Source of the DNA: Pseudonocardia abyssalis
GTDB taxonomy: Bacteria; Actinomycetota; Actinomycetes; Mycobacteriales; Pseudonocardiaceae
Assembly: GCF_019263705.2 (NCBI RefSeq)
Contig: NZ_JADQDK010000001.1
Coordinates: 3,038,001-3,102,000 of the forward strand
Direction of reading: 5' to 3'
Length of the DNA: 64,000 nucleotides
In this document: piece after piece, positions 1 to 9,045 of the stretch
Numbering within the stretch: position 1 is the stretch's first letter
Layout of the letters: each line of letters begins with the position of its first letter
The notes under the pieces: generated by a model
What the model saw: only the letters and a program-made list of their open reading frames with translations
What the model was told of the DNA's origin: nothing
Database searches by the model: none
Made by a program: the position numbers and the translations under genes

Positions 1-159
1 TCCAGAGAACGAGATGAGAGGACGTGCGGACTCGGTCAGCGGCCGGGTCGACAGGCCGCGCTCGTGACGCGCATGTAGTCCACATGCCGACGGGTCACGA
101 GGGGGATCACGGGGGTGACCGTAACGGGGTCGCCACGAGGGCACAACGCCACGTCCGGC

Positions 160-165
160 TACCGT
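160..165 (+). promoter_or_regulatory. -10 hexamer of leaderless yaaA promoter
   Basis: TACCGT ends 7 nt before the GTG of yaaA, so transcription should begin at or next to the start codon. No convincing -35 is seen. Bases 1-159 hold no gene I can support on either strand. Confidence 0.55.
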
Positions 166-172
166 CCCCGTC

Positions 173-922
173 GTGCTCGTGCTGCTCCCGCCGTCGGAGA
201 CCAAGATCCACGGCGGCGACGGCCCGCCGCTGCGGTTGGACGCCCTGAACCATCCCGAGCTGGGCCCGCTCCGCGCGGAGCTGGTCGATGCCGTGGTCGC
301 CCTGGCCGCCGACCTGGACGCCTCCCGCGCGGCGCTCGGCCTGTCCCCGAAGCAGGACGACGAGGTCACGCGCAACGCCGCGCTCCGCACCAGCCCCACG
401 ACGCCCGCACTGCACCGCTACACCGGCGTCCTCTACGACGCGCTCGACGTCCGGTCCCTGCGCGGGGCGGCCGCGGGCCGGGCCCGCGAGCGCCTCGCCG
501 TCGCCTCGGCACTGTTCGGCCTGGTGCGCGCCGACGACCCGATCCCGGCCTACCGGCTCTCCGCGGGCTCGGCCCTGCCCGGGCGCGGCACGCTCGCCGC
601 GGCGTGGAAGCCGCTCCTCGAACCGGTGCTGCGCACGATCGCCGACGGGGAGCTGGTCGTCGACCTGCGCTCCGGCTCCTACGCCGCGTTCGCCCGCGTG
701 CCCGGGGCCGTCGACGTGGACGTGCTGGCCGAGCGCCCGGACGGCACCCGCACGGTGATCAGCCACTTCAACAAGGCGCACAAGGGACGGCTCGCCCGGT
801 TGCTCGCCGGGACGCGCGCGGAACCCGTCGACGCCGCCGCGGTGGCCGCGATCGCCCGGCGTGCCGGGATGCGCGTCGAGCGACCGGGCCCCGCGGTGCT
901 GCACGTGATCGTGCCGGCCTGA
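173..922 (+). CDS. yaaA: YaaA/UPF0246 family peroxide-stress protein
   Basis: Predicted 249-residue cytoplasmic protein of the YaaA (DUF328) family, whose E. coli member limits intracellular iron and DNA damage during peroxide stress. The family signatures are visible: an N-terminal LLPPSETK, a central YTGVLYDAL and a C-terminal SHFNKAHKGRLARLL block, and the length is normal. The GTG start is chosen because TACCGT (160-165) lies exactly 7 nt before it, the arrangement of a leaderless actinobacterial promoter, and no Shine-Dalgarno is present. It stands alone, convergent with the quinone oxidoreductase that follows. Family call is firm; the physiological role here is inferred from the family. 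Confidence 0.9.
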   Translation: MLVLLPPSETKIHGGDGPPLRLDALNHPELGPLRAELVDAVVALAADLDASRAALGLSPKQDDEVTRNAALRTSPTTPALHRYTGVLYDALDVRSLRGAAAGRARERLAVASALFGLVRADDPIPAYRLSAGSALPGRGTLAAAWKPLLEPVLRTIADGELVVDLRSGSYAAFARVPGAVDVDVLAERPDGTRTVISHFNKAHKGRLARLLAGTRAEPVDAAAVAAIARRAGMRVERPGPAVLHVIVPA

Positions 923-937
923 GAGCCGGCCGATCGC

Positions 938-1855
938 TCAGCCGATCTCGATGACGACCTTGCCGCGGGCGTGGCCCGCCTCGACCGCCGCCAGCGCGGA
1001 GCCCGCGTCGTCGAGGGGGAAGACCTCGCCGACGTGCGAGTCGATCTTCCCCTGCGCCACGAGCGCCACCACCGCGTCGAGCACGGTCGAGGTGCCGTCG
1101 CGCTCGATCAGCACGCCGCCGACCTCCGCCGCCGTGCCGGGGTCGCCCGCGGTGACGATCCTCGACCGGTCGCCGGCCAGCTCGGCCACCGCACGCAGCG
1201 CGTCGCCGCCCACGAGGTCGAGGATCGCGTCGACGCCCTCGGGCAGGATCTGGCGGACGCGCTCGGCCACCCCGTCGCCCGAGGGCACCAGGATCGCGCC
1301 GAGGGACTCGACGAGCACCCGCTTGTCCTCCGAGGCCGTGCCGACGACGGTGATGTCGCGGTCGCGCGCGAGCTGGGCCGCCACCACCCCGACTCCCCCG
1401 CCGATGCCGTTGATCAGCAGCGTCGCGCCGGCGTCGAGCTTGAGCTGCGCGAGGCCGTCGTACGCGGTGGCCGCGGCGATCGGGAGCACCGCCGCGGCGG
1501 TGAACGGCAGTCCGCCGGGCTTCTTCGCCGTCGCCGCGGCGCTGAGCAGCGCCTGCTCAGCGTAGGCCCCGGACGTCGACGACGTGTTGCCGAAGACCTC
1601 GTCGCCGACGGCGAACCCGTCGACGTCCTGCCCGACCGCCTCGACGACCCCGGCGGCCTCACCACCGAGCACCGCGGGCAGGTCGCGTGGCAGGAACTCG
1701 CGCAGGAAGCCCTGGCGGATCTTCCAGTCGATCGGGTTCACCCCGGCCGCGCGCACCGCGATGCGCACCTCCGACGGACCCGGCTCGGGCGTCGGGAGCT
1801 CCTGGATCTCCTGGTTCTCGGGGCCGCCGTACTGCGTGAACACATATGCCTTCAT
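938..1855 (-). CDS. NADP-dependent quinone oxidoreductase (MDR, zinc-independent)
   Basis: A 305-residue medium-chain dehydrogenase/reductase of the quinone oxidoreductase (QOR, zeta-crystallin-like) type. The start MKAYVFTQYGGPE is typical, followed by the AAGVNPIDWKIRQG motif of the GroES-like domain, GGEAAGVVEAVG, and a nucleotide-binding loop GGVGVVAAQLARDRD near residue 150. The zinc ligands of true alcohol dehydrogenases are absent, so NADPH-dependent reduction of quinones or enones is likely. The open frame runs much further upstream, but the recognisable N terminus fixes the ATG at 1855. It is divergent from the RIO kinase and its leader ORF. Substrate unknown. Confidence 0.85.
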   Translation of the reverse strand: MKAYVFTQYGGPENQEIQELPTPEPGPSEVRIAVRAAGVNPIDWKIRQGFLREFLPRDLPAVLGGEAAGVVEAVGQDVDGFAVGDEVFGNTSSTSGAYAEQALLSAAATAKKPGGLPFTAAAVLPIAAATAYDGLAQLKLDAGATLLINGIGGGVGVVAAQLARDRDITVVGTASEDKRVLVESLGAILVPSGDGVAERVRQILPEGVDAILDLVGGDALRAVAELAGDRSRIVTAGDPGTAAEVGGVLIERDGTSTVLDAVVALVAQGKIDSHVGEVFPLDDAGSALAAVEAGHARGKVVIEIG

Positions 1856-1969
1856 GCCCGAGCGTGCCCCGTCCCGGCGCCTCCCAATCGTGGCGCGGTT
1901 AATCGGTGGCGGTCGGGCGGGCGGATGCGCGAGGGTGAGCGCCGTCCGAGAGGTGAGGAGGTGTGCGTG

Positions 1970-2026
1970 ATGTCCACGACTGTCCTGGACGTGCCGCGCG
2001 TCCGTCCGATCCCCGCCCCGCGCTGA
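1970..2026 (+). CDS. 18-aa leader ORF upstream of RIO kinase
   Basis: ATG to TGA encodes 18 residues beginning MSTTVLDVPRV and ending PIPAPR. The start is preceded by one of the strongest Shine-Dalgarno sequences in the window, AGGAGGTG, 5 nt from the ATG. The ORF ends 33 nt before the TTG start of the RIO kinase, which has its own GAGGAG. This suggests a translated leader peptide coupled to the kinase, rich in Pro and Arg near its end. No homolog is recognised. It could alternatively be a small functional protein or chance, but the ribosome binding site argues for translation. Confidence 0.45.
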   Translation: MSTTVLDVPRVRPIPAPR

Positions 2027-2059
2027 CTCGCGCCGGGGCGCCTCTCGAGGAGACCCCCG

Positions 2060-2962
2060 TTGTACGAGCCCGTCCGCAAGCGCCGCCGTGTCGACGACGA
2101 CGAACCCCGCCGCACCCGCACCGACCTCTCCGCGTTCGACGAGCGGGCCGGTGCCGAACCCGACGGCCCGCCCGAGGGCGACCGCTGGTCCACATGGGAC
2201 GGAGCCGACCACGGCCCCGATCCGCTGCCGCACTGGGTGATCACCGAGCACGCCGCGGTCGACACCGAGCTCGGCGCACTCAAGTCCGGCAAGGAGGCCG
2301 ACGTCGGCCTGCTGGAGCGCGCGGTGCCCGGGACCGACCGCAGCGCCGTCATGGCCGTGAAGCGCTACCGCACCGCCGAGCACCGCATGTTCCACCGCGA
2401 CGCGGGCTACCTGGAGGGCCGCCGCGTGCGGCGCTCCCGGGAGATGCGCGCGATGGCCGGGCGCACCGCGTTCGGCCGCGACATCCTCGCCACACAGTGG
2501 GCGGGCGCGGAGTTCGCGGCACTGTCGCTGCTGTGGAGCCACGGTGTGCCCGTCCCCTACCCCGTGCAGTGCTCGGGCACCGAGCTGCTGATGGAGTTCG
2601 TGGGCGACCCGGACGGCACCGCAGCCCCGCGGCTCGCGCAGTGCCGCCCGGGCGTCGACGAGCTCTGTGATCTCTGGCACCAGCTCGTCGACGCCCTGCT
2701 CGGGCTGGCCCGCCACGGACTCACGCACGGCGACCTCTCCGCCTACAACGTCCTCGTCCACCGCGGCCGGCTCGTACTGATCGACCTGCCGCAGGTCGTG
2801 GACGTCGTGGGCAACCCGCAGGGCCCGGAGTTCCTCGCCCGCGACGTGCGGCGGATCGGCGAGTGGTTCACGGCGAAGGGGCTGCCGCCCGAGGTCGGAC
2901 AGCCCGCCACGCTGCTCGACGAGCTGCTCGTCGCGTCGGGGATGGGAACGTCACAGGGCTAG
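2060..2962 (+). CDS. RIO1-type serine/threonine protein kinase
   Basis: A 300-residue RIO-family atypical kinase. Seen in order: an Arg/Asp-rich N terminus, a glycine-poor ATP loop KSGKEADVGLL near residue 76, the ATP lysine in MAVKRYR, the catalytic loop HGDLSAYNVL near residue 225 (Asp base and metal-binding Asn), and the metal-binding Asp in LIDLPQ. Bacterial RIO proteins are soluble kinases of unclear substrate, with possible roles in ribosome assembly or stress. The TTG start at 2060 sits 6 nt after GAGGAG. A short leader ORF precedes it. Confident on family, not on target. Confidence 0.88.
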   Translation: MYEPVRKRRRVDDDEPRRTRTDLSAFDERAGAEPDGPPEGDRWSTWDGADHGPDPLPHWVITEHAAVDTELGALKSGKEADVGLLERAVPGTDRSAVMAVKRYRTAEHRMFHRDAGYLEGRRVRRSREMRAMAGRTAFGRDILATQWAGAEFAALSLLWSHGVPVPYPVQCSGTELLMEFVGDPDGTAAPRLAQCRPGVDELCDLWHQLVDALLGLARHGLTHGDLSAYNVLVHRGRLVLIDLPQVVDVVGNPQGPEFLARDVRRIGEWFTAKGLPPEVGQPATLLDELLVASGMGTSQG

Positions 2963-2989
2963 GTGTCGGCCGGGGCCGGGCCGGGCGGC

Positions 2990-2995
2990 TAGACT
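2990..2995 (+). promoter_or_regulatory. Possible -10 of helicase promoter
   Basis: TAGACT in the 203-bp gap before the DEAD-box helicase. If used, transcription would start near 3002 and give a 5' UTR of about 160 nt, long enough for cold-shock type control as known for several helicase mRNAs. No clear -35 is seen. The rest of 2963-3165 holds no gene I can support. Confidence 0.3.
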
Positions 2996-3165
2996 CGATC
3001 ACGAGCGCCCGGCCCGTCTCTATCGGCCGTCCCCACCAGGGCGCACCCGCAGTACCCATTCAGGGCGCAACGACTGCGCCCGGGCTCGTCCCTCGAGATC
3101 TCAGCCGCCGTCATCTCGGCGCTGCTTCTCCGTGCTGACGTGCCACGTCCCGGAGGTTTTCTTAC

Positions 3166-4656
3166 TTGTCTTCCCCCAGCTCTTCTCGCCGTGCGAACTT
3201 CTCGTCGGCGAGCTCGCGTCCGCGCCGCTCCGGTGGCGGCGGCGGACGCCCGTCGCCCGGCCGCTCCCGCGGACCGGCGCGCCCCTCGGCGCCGAGCACC
3301 CCCGCTCCGCCCGAGGTGCTGTGGACCGTGCCGGAGTCCGGCATGCCCACGTTCGCCCAGCTCGGGCTGCCCGAGCCGGTCGTCAAGGCCCTGGCCGCGG
3401 AGGGCTTCACCGAGCCGTTCCCGATCCAGGCCGCCACGCTGCCCGACACGATCGCCGGGCGCGACCTGCTCGGCCGCGGACAGACCGGCTCCGGCAAGAC
3501 GCTGGCCTTCGGCCTCGCGCTGCTGTCCCGGCTCGCCGGCGGCCGCTCGCAGGCCCGCCGCCCGCGCGGGCTCGTGCTGGTCCCCACCCGCGAGCTGGCG
3601 ACGCAGGTCGTCGACGCGCTCACCCCGTTCGCCAGGGCGCTCGGGCTCACCACCACATCGGTCGTCGGCGGGATGTCGTTCAACCGGCAGGTCGCCGAGC
3701 TCAACCGCGGCATCGACCTGCTGGTCGCCACCCCGGGCCGGCTCACCGACCACACCACGCAGCGCACCTGCGACCTGTCCGGCGTCGAGATCACCGCGAT
3801 CGACGAGGCCGACCGCATGGCCGACATGGGCTTCCTGCCCCAGGTCCGCAAGATCCTCGACCTGACGCCGGCCGACGGGCAGCGGCTGCTGTTCTCCGCC
3901 ACGCTCGACGGCGAGGTCGGCACCCTGGTGCGCCAGTACCTGACCGACCCGGTCACCCGGTCGATCGCGTCCTCCACCGCCCAGGTGGAGACGATGGACC
4001 ACCACGTGCTGCACGTCGACCTGTCGAGCAAGCCCCGCGTGGTCACCGAGATCGCCGCCCGCGACGGCCGCACGATCCTGTTCGTGCGCACCAAGCACGG
4101 CGTCGACCGGCTGGTCAAGACGCTGCGCCGCGACGGCATCAACGCCGGCGCGCTGCACGGCGGCAAGGCGCAGAACGCCCGCAACCGCGCGATCGCCGAC
4201 TTCAAGGACGGGCAGACGCCCGTGCTCGTCGCCACCGACGTCGCCGCCCGCGGCATCCACGTCGACGACGTCTCGCTCGTCGTGCACGTCGACCCGCCTG
4301 CCGACCCGAAGGACTACCTGCACCGCGCGGGTCGCACCGCCCGGGCCGGGGACTCCGGCGTCGTCGTCACGATGGTCACGCCGCAGGAGCGCCGCGACGT
4401 CGAGCGGCTCACCCGGCTCGCCGGCGTGAAGGCCACGCACACCGACGTCGCTCCCGGCGACGCCGCGCTCTCGAAGGTCACCGGTGCGCGCATCCCGTCC
4501 GGGGTGCCCATCATCGAGCCGCCGAAGCCGGCGCAGCAGCCCCGCGGCAGCGGCCGTCGCTCGCGCGGCAGTGCCGCCGGGGCCGGCGCCCCGCGCGGTG
4601 GTGGCCGCAGCGGTGGTGGCCGCCCGCGTACCGGCGGACGTCGTTCGGCCGCCTGA
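3166..4656 (+). CDS. DEAD-box ATP-dependent RNA helicase (RhlE-like)
   Basis: A 496-residue RNA helicase. Motifs in order: Q-motif region (FTEPFPIQAATLP), motif I GRGQTGSGKT, Ia PTRELATQV, GG, TPGRL, motif II as DEADRM, motif III LFSATLDG, and in the second RecA domain FVRTKHGVDRL, TDVAARGIHVDDV and HRAGRTARAG. The N terminus (first 45 residues) is a low-complexity Ser/Arg/Gly stretch and the C-terminal 45 residues are Gly/Arg-rich, typical of RNA-binding tails in actinobacterial members. TTG start with CGGAGGT about 9 nt upstream. Likely role: remodelling RNA during ribosome assembly, decay or cold stress. Confidence 0.93.
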   Translation: MSSPSSSRRANFSSASSRPRRSGGGGGRPSPGRSRGPARPSAPSTPAPPEVLWTVPESGMPTFAQLGLPEPVVKALAAEGFTEPFPIQAATLPDTIAGRDLLGRGQTGSGKTLAFGLALLSRLAGGRSQARRPRGLVLVPTRELATQVVDALTPFARALGLTTTSVVGGMSFNRQVAELNRGIDLLVATPGRLTDHTTQRTCDLSGVEITAIDEADRMADMGFLPQVRKILDLTPADGQRLLFSATLDGEVGTLVRQYLTDPVTRSIASSTAQVETMDHHVLHVDLSSKPRVVTEIAARDGRTILFVRTKHGVDRLVKTLRRDGINAGALHGGKAQNARNRAIADFKDGQTPVLVATDVAARGIHVDDVSLVVHVDPPADPKDYLHRAGRTARAGDSGVVVTMVTPQERRDVERLTRLAGVKATHTDVAPGDAALSKVTGARIPSGVPIIEPPKPAQQPRGSGRRSRGSAAGAGAPRGGGRSGGGRPRTGGRRSAA

Positions 4657-4671
4657 CCCACCCGCTCGACC

Positions 4672-4714
4672 ACGACGGCGCGGCATCCCGGATCCCGGGG
4701 TGCCGCGCCGTCGT
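4672..4714 (+). terminator. Strong hairpin terminator after helicase
   Basis: A 14-bp perfect stem (4672-4685 with 4701-4714) around a 15-nt loop that itself contains a small GC palindrome. It lies 15 nt after the helicase stop. No U-run follows, as is common in high-GC actinobacteria. Confidence 0.75.
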
Positions 4715-4781
4715 CGTGCATGCGCCGAACGGGCGGCGCGGCGACGGGCTCCGGGCGCGCTCGTCGACCATCCTGGGACCG

Positions 4782-5498
4782 GTGCGCCGGCCCCTGTTCC
4801 CCGTTCTCCTGTCCGTCCTGCTGCTCTCCGGGTGTGCCGGGCTCGAGCTCCCCGACCTGTCCTCCTACGACTTCCCGGCGTTGCCGACCACGACCTCGGC
4901 CGCCCCGACGGGCGACGCCGCCACCGCTCTCGCCGCCCTGCCGGTGAAGGGCCGGGCGCCGAAGACCGGCTACGGGCGTGAGCAGTTCGGCCAGCGCTGG
5001 GCCGACGTCGACCGCGACGGCTGCGACCAGCGCAACCAGGTCCTCGCCCGCGACCTGACCTCGGTCGAGTACAAGCCCGGTACCCACGACTGCGTGGTCC
5101 TCTCCGGTGCGCTCCTCGACCCCTACACCGGCGACGGCGTGCCCTTCCTGCGTGGCGAGGCGACGAGTGCCGACGTGCAGATCGACCACGTCGTCGCGCT
5201 GTCGAACGCCTGGCAGACCGGCGCGCAGCAGCTCGACGAGGACACCCGCGAGCTGCTCGCGAACGACCCGCTCAACCTGCTCGCCGTCGACGGCCCGACC
5301 AACGGCTCCAAGGGCGACGGCGACGCGGCCACCTGGCTCCCCCCCTCGCGCGGCTACCGGTGCGCCTACGTCGCGCGGCAGGTGGCGGTGAAGGCGACCT
5401 ACGGGCTGTGGGTCACGGCCGCGGAGTCCGAGGCGATCGCCCGGGTGCTCGAGGACTGCCCCGGCGAACCGCTCCCGGTCTCCGCACTGGCCGGCTGA
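4782..5498 (+). CDS. Secreted HNH-type (DUF1524) lipoprotein
   Basis: A 238-residue predicted exported protein. It starts with Arg-Arg, a hydrophobic core and the lipobox LLLSGC, so it is probably lipid-anchored after cleavage before Cys. Following a Thr/Ala-rich linker, the DUF1524 / HNH-like nuclease fold is visible: IDHVVALSNAW (the His general base) and NDPLNLLAVDGPTNGSKGDG (Asn ligands). Members are widespread secreted nucleases of actinobacteria, perhaps for DNA as nutrient or competition. The GTG start is chosen because it precedes the signal peptide directly and CATCCT lies 7 nt upstream, a leaderless arrangement. Nuclease activity is inferred from family. Confidence 0.82.
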   Translation: MRRPLFPVLLSVLLLSGCAGLELPDLSSYDFPALPTTTSAAPTGDAATALAALPVKGRAPKTGYGREQFGQRWADVDRDGCDQRNQVLARDLTSVEYKPGTHDCVVLSGALLDPYTGDGVPFLRGEATSADVQIDHVVALSNAWQTGAQQLDEDTRELLANDPLNLLAVDGPTNGSKGDGDAATWLPPSRGYRCAYVARQVAVKATYGLWVTAAESEAIARVLEDCPGEPLPVSALAG

Positions 5499-5526
5499 GC
5501 GCCGGGCACGGCCTATCGTCGACTCC

Positions 5527-5955
5527 ATGACCACCACCGTGGACGACGCCCTCGACCGGCTCCGCAGGCAGGACGCCGCCATCCCCGCGCCGGGGACCAC
5601 GCTGAGCATCGCCGAGACGGCCGAGCGCACCGGCGTCACCGCCCACACCCTGCGCTACTACGAGCGCATCGGCCTGATCACGGTCGGCCGCGACGCGTCG
5701 GGCTACCGGGCGTACTCCGCGGCCGACTTCGGCCGCGTGGTCTTCCTCAACCGCCTGCGCATGACCGGCATGCCGATCCGGGAGCTGCAGCGTTACGTCG
5801 CGCTGGCCGAGGACGGGCCGGTGACGGAGCCCGAGCGGCTGGAGATGCTGGTCGCCCACCGCGAGTCGGTGCTGGCGCAGCTCGCCGAGCTGCAGTTCGC
5901 GCTCGACACCGTCGACTTCAAGATCGCGACCTACGGCGGGACCTGCCGGCCCTGA
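5527..5955 (+). CDS. MerR-family transcriptional regulator
   Basis: A 142-residue regulator with an N-terminal winged HTH: LSIAETAERTGVTAHTLRYYERIGLI (residues about 26-51) and the wing region RDASGYRAYSAADFGRV, followed by the long dimerisation helix (residues 95-135). The effector tail is short and ends YGGTCRP, with a single Cys, so it is not a classical metal sensor. The ATG is 7 nt from TATCGT (5514-5519), a leaderless promoter; that promoter is too close to act as its own operator spacer, so the target gene is probably elsewhere. Ligand unknown. Confidence 0.88.
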   Translation: MTTTVDDALDRLRRQDAAIPAPGTTLSIAETAERTGVTAHTLRYYERIGLITVGRDASGYRAYSAADFGRVVFLNRLRMTGMPIRELQRYVALAEDGPVTEPERLEMLVAHRESVLAQLAELQFALDTVDFKIATYGGTCRP

Positions 5956-5961
5956 CCGCCC

Positions 5962-6087
5962 TCAGGCCGCCGCGGTGACCCGGTACCCGGGCACGTCCGC
6001 GCGGTCGGCGTCGACGACCCGGGTGCCGAGCGGGACCGGCGCGAGACCGGCCATCGTGAACGGTGCCACGCTGCCGAGGGTGCGCAC
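5962..6087 (-). CDS. 41-aa small protein, unknown function
   Basis: A small ORF downstream of dgt on the same strand. It encodes 41 residues with a hydrophobic N-terminal half (TLGSVAPFTMAGLAPVPLG) and a charged middle (VVDADRADVPGYR). The GTG start lies exactly 7 nt from a CATACT -10 (6095-6100, inside the 3' end region of dgt), with no Shine-Dalgarno, matching the leaderless pattern seen throughout the window. I do not recognise the family. It might be a conserved short actinobacterial protein or a chance ORF; promoter placement is the main support. Confidence 0.45.
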   Translation of the reverse strand: MRTLGSVAPFTMAGLAPVPLGTRVVDADRADVPGYRVTAAA

Positions 6088-6104
6088 TGTGTCCAGTATG
6101 CCCG

Positions 6105-7367
6105 TTACGGGACGAGTGCCGCGTGCCTCGCGTGCGCCTGCTGGTCGGTGAGCACGGCCACCTGGTCGACCACCACGCGGCGGCGGGCGGCGTCGTCCGG
6201 GGCCGCCGCCCAGTCCTCGGCCAGCACCGGGTCGAGCGTGCCCGGTGCCCCGGCGAGCAGGGCGTCGGCCAGCTCGGCGAGCAGCTCGCGCTGTCGCGTC
6301 TGCATGGCCAGGCGCTGCGGGTCGCTCATCACGTAGCGCAGGGCCACCGACTTGAGCAGCGCCACCTCCGCGGCGGCGCGGGGCGGTACGACGAGGTCTG
6401 CGGCGTAGCGGGCGAGCGGGCCGTCGCCGTGGGCCGCGCGGGTGGCGTCGACGGCGGCGAGGACGAACCGCCCGACCAGGATGCTGGTGAGGCGCTTGAG
6501 TGCGATGTGCGCGGAGGAGGTCGCCGTCGACGGGGTGAACCCGCGCACGGCGTCGACGACGGGCAGGGCGAGCAGCACGTCACCGGCCTCGTCGAGGGCG
6601 CCGGCGTCGGCCCCGAACATCGTGACGGCGGTGGCGCCCAGCGCGGCCCGCTCGTGCGCGGAGCCGAGGGCCGCGAGGTCGATGCGGCCGGACAGGATGC
6701 CGTCCTCGACGTCGTGCACCGAGTAGGCGACGTCGTCGGACCAGTCCATGACCTGCGCCTCGATGCTGCACCGCCCCTCCGGTGCGCCCTCGCGCACCCA
6801 GGCGAGCATCGCGGCGTCATCGGCGTAGGCGCCGTACTTCGACGTGCCGGGGCGGCGCTCCCACGGGTACTTCGCCGACGCGTCGAGCGTGGCGCGGGTG
6901 AGGTTGAGCCCCGCCGTGACGTCCCCGTGGTCGATCTTGGGTTCGAGCCGGGTGAGGATCCGCAGCGTCTGCGCGTTGCCCTCGAACCCGCCGCACGACG
7001 CACCCCACGCGTCGAGCGCGACCTCACCGTTGTGCCCGAACGGCGGGTGCCCGATGTCGTGCGCGAGCCCGGCGGTGTCGACCACGTCGGGGTCGCAGCC
7101 CAGCTCCTCGGCGATCCCGCGCCCGATCTGCGCGACCTCCAGGGAGTGCGTGAGCCGGGTGCGCGGCACACCGCTGATCTCGGCGCCCTCCCCCGGCCCC
7201 ACGACCTGCGTCTTCCCCGCCAGCCGGCGCAGCGCGGCGGAGTGCAGGACGCGCGCGCGGTCGCGGGAGAACGGGGTGCGACGCTCGCTGCCGATCTTGG
7301 GCGGCTCGGGGAGCCGGCGTTCGCGGTCGTGGTCCGAGTACCGGTCGTGGTCGGTGTACAAGGTCAC
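6105..7367 (-). CDS. dgt: dGTP triphosphohydrolase (Dgt-like)
   Basis: A 420-residue HD-domain deoxynucleotide triphosphohydrolase that removes triphosphate from dNTPs. Visible are the family N terminus ([21 protein letters not shown]), the HD motif in [16 protein letters not shown] and the preceding His in [22 protein letters not shown], and a later [16 protein letters not shown] metal site. Length is normal for the short actinobacterial class. The GTG start overlaps the stop of the upstream YdcF gene (GTGA), so it is translationally coupled. In many actinobacteria this gene precedes dnaG, but here a 41-aa ORF follows. Confidence 0.9.
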   Translation of the reverse strand: MTLYTDHDRYSDHDRERRLPEPPKIGSERRTPFSRDRARVLHSAALRRLAGKTQVVGPGEGAEISGVPRTRLTHSLEVAQIGRGIAEELGCDPDVVDTAGLAHDIGHPPFGHNGEVALDAWGASCGGFEGNAQTLRILTRLEPKIDHGDVTAGLNLTRATLDASAKYPWERRPGTSKYGAYADDAAMLAWVREGAPEGRCSIEAQVMDWSDDVAYSVHDVEDGILSGRIDLAALGSAHERAALGATAVTMFGADAGALDEAGDVLLALPVVDAVRGFTPSTATSSAHIALKRLTSILVGRFVLAAVDATRAAHGDGPLARYAADLVVPPRAAAEVALLKSVALRYVMSDPQRLAMQTRQRELLAELADALLAGAPGTLDPVLAEDWAAAPDDAARRRVVVDQVAVLTDQQAHARHAALVP

Positions 7368-8044
7368 CCGAGGCCGGAGTCGGAGCCCGTGTCGACCGAC
7401 GCGTGCGTCAGCCGGTAGAACAGCAGCGCCGCGGTCTCCCGGAGGATGTAGCGGAACTGCGTCTCGCGCGTCTGCACCGCGGGCCCGCTGCGGGTGGGCG
7501 AGCTCCAGGCGTCGAGCCCGGCGTCGCGGGCCATGGTGCGGGCGCGCAGCGAGTGCCACGGGTCGCTGACGACGAGCGCGGTGCTCCAGCCGTCGACCTC
7601 GGCGCGGTCGGCCACGGCCTCCAGGCTGCCCAGCGTGTCGGACCCCTCCCCCACCGCGACGATCGCCGACGCCGGGACGCCGCGGTCGATCAGGTACGCG
7701 CGACCGGCCTCTGCCTCGGTGAACTCGTCGCCCTCCGCGGAGCCGCCGGTGGTGACGATCAGCGGCGCGACGCCCTCCTCGTAGAGCACCTGGGCGTGTC
7801 GCAGCCGCCAGGAGAAGATCGAGCTGGGCTCCCCGTCGTACTGGGCCGCGCCGAGCACGACCACGGCGTCGACGGCGCGGCGGTCGTCGACGCGCGCGAC
7901 CTGCCACACCCGGAACGCGGTGCCCCCGACGATGAGCACGGCGAACACCAGCGCCCCGACGACGAGCCGCGGGAACCAGCCGGCCCGGCGCCGGGCCGGA
8001 CCGCCGAGCCGGACCGTCGGCGCCTCGGAACCCGGGGGGCTCAT
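7364..8044 (-). CDS. YdcF/SanA-like DUF218 membrane protein
   Basis: A 226-residue DUF218 (ElyC/SanA/YdcF) protein. A basic N terminus is followed by one transmembrane helix ([18 protein letters not shown], about residues 27-44), then the soluble fold with [26 protein letters not shown] and [19 protein letters not shown], the conserved blocks of the family. Members act in envelope or vancomycin-barrier functions, but the reaction is unknown. ATG overlaps the XdhC stop (ATGA) and its own stop overlaps dgt (GTGA), so xdhC-ydcF-dgt form one operon. Confidence 0.87.
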   Translation of the reverse strand: MSPPGSEAPTVRLGGPARRRAGWFPRLVVGALVFAVLIVGGTAFRVWQVARVDDRRAVDAVVVLGAAQYDGEPSSIFSWRLRHAQVLYEEGVAPLIVTTGGSAEGDEFTEAEAGRAYLIDRGVPASAIVAVGEGSDTLGSLEAVADRAEVDGWSTALVVSDPWHSLRARTMARDAGLDAWSSPTRSGPAVQTRETQFRYILRETAALLFYRLTHASVDTGSDSGLG

Positions 8045-9045
8045 GCGCCGATCCGGCCCGGGGCCGCGGCGAGGGCGGTGCCGGCCCGGCCGCCCCGGGC
8101 CGCGACGACCTGCGCGACGATCGACACCGCCGTCTCCGCGGGGGTGCGGGCACCGATGTCGAGACCGACGGGGCCGTGCACGGTGGCCAACTCCTCCTCG
8201 GTGACGCCCGAGGCCAGCAGCCGCTCCCGGCGCGCCGACTGCGTGCGCCGCGAGCCGAGCGCGCCGAGGAAGCCGCGGCCGTGGCGCAGGCCGGCGAGCA
8301 GCGCGGCGTCGAAGGCGGGGTCGTGGTCGAGCAGCACGAGGACGTCGGCCGCGGTGAACGCCTCGACCGCGGCGACGGTGGCGTCCAGGCCGGACTCCGA
8401 GCGCGAGCTCCAGCCCAACAGCGCGGCCTGCGCCGCCAGGGCGTCACCGATCGCGCCCGCGCCCACGACCAGCACCGACGGCACCGGGACCCACAGGTCC
8501 AGCAGCAGGTCGCCCGCTTCGGTGGGGATCTGCTCGGTGACGGTGGCGCCGCGGCGCAGCAGCGTGCGGGCGGCGGTGGCGGCGGACTCGTCGAGCGCGT
8601 CGGAGCCCAGCGCCCCGGTGACGGTCTCCAGCTCGGGGCCGGTCAGCACGATCGCGGTGGTGCCGTCGGCGGCGGACACGAGCGCCGCGGGCTCGCCGTT
8701 CTCCAGCGCCGCTCCCAGCACCTCCGCGTGCCCGGCGGGCAGTGGGTGCCCGAGCAGCGTGGCGCCGCCCGCGCAGGCCAGTCCGGCGTCGAGCGCGGCG
8801 GCCTCGGCGACGTGCGCCTCGCGGGTCTGCGGGCCCTGTGCGGAGGCCGCGACCAGCGGCAGCACCGAGTCGTCCAGTGCACCGCGGTAGAGCACGCCCG
8901 CCCGCTCACCGGCCGCCGTCCCGACGACCATCTGTCCACTCTCGACGGTGCCGAAACCGTGGCGCTGCAGCACCCGGACCACCCCGACCCCCGAACCGGC
9001 GAGGCGACGCAGGGAGGAGCCGAGGTCACGCAGGGAAGCGGTCAC
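8041..9045 (-). CDS. XdhC/CoxF-family molybdenum-cofactor maturation protein
   Basis: A 334-residue XdhC/CoxI protein: N-terminal XdhC domain (about residues 1-90) and a C-terminal Rossmann domain with [35 protein letters not shown], and the family motif [22 protein letters not shown] followed by [20 protein letters not shown]. XdhC proteins bind and insert modified Moco into xanthine-dehydrogenase-type enzymes. No such enzyme lies next to it. The GTG start is chosen because TACGCT (9053-9058) ends 7 nt upstream; that -10 sits in a LuxR gene remnant. The open frame extends beyond but is not conserved-looking. Confidence 0.87.
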   Translation of the reverse strand: MTASLRDLGSSLRRLAGSGVGVVRVLQRHGFGTVESGQMVVGTAAGERAGVLYRGALDDSVLPLVAASAQGPQTREAHVAEAAALDAGLACAGGATLLGHPLPAGHAEVLGAALENGEPAALVSAADGTTAIVLTGPELETVTGALGSDALDESAATAARTLLRRGATVTEQIPTEAGDLLLDLWVPVPSVLVVGAGAIGDALAAQAALLGWSSRSESGLDATVAAVEAFTAADVLVLLDHDPAFDAALLAGLRHGRGFLGALGSRRTQSARRERLLASGVTEEELATVHGPVGLDIGARTPAETAVSIVAQVVAARGGRAGTALAAAPGRIGA

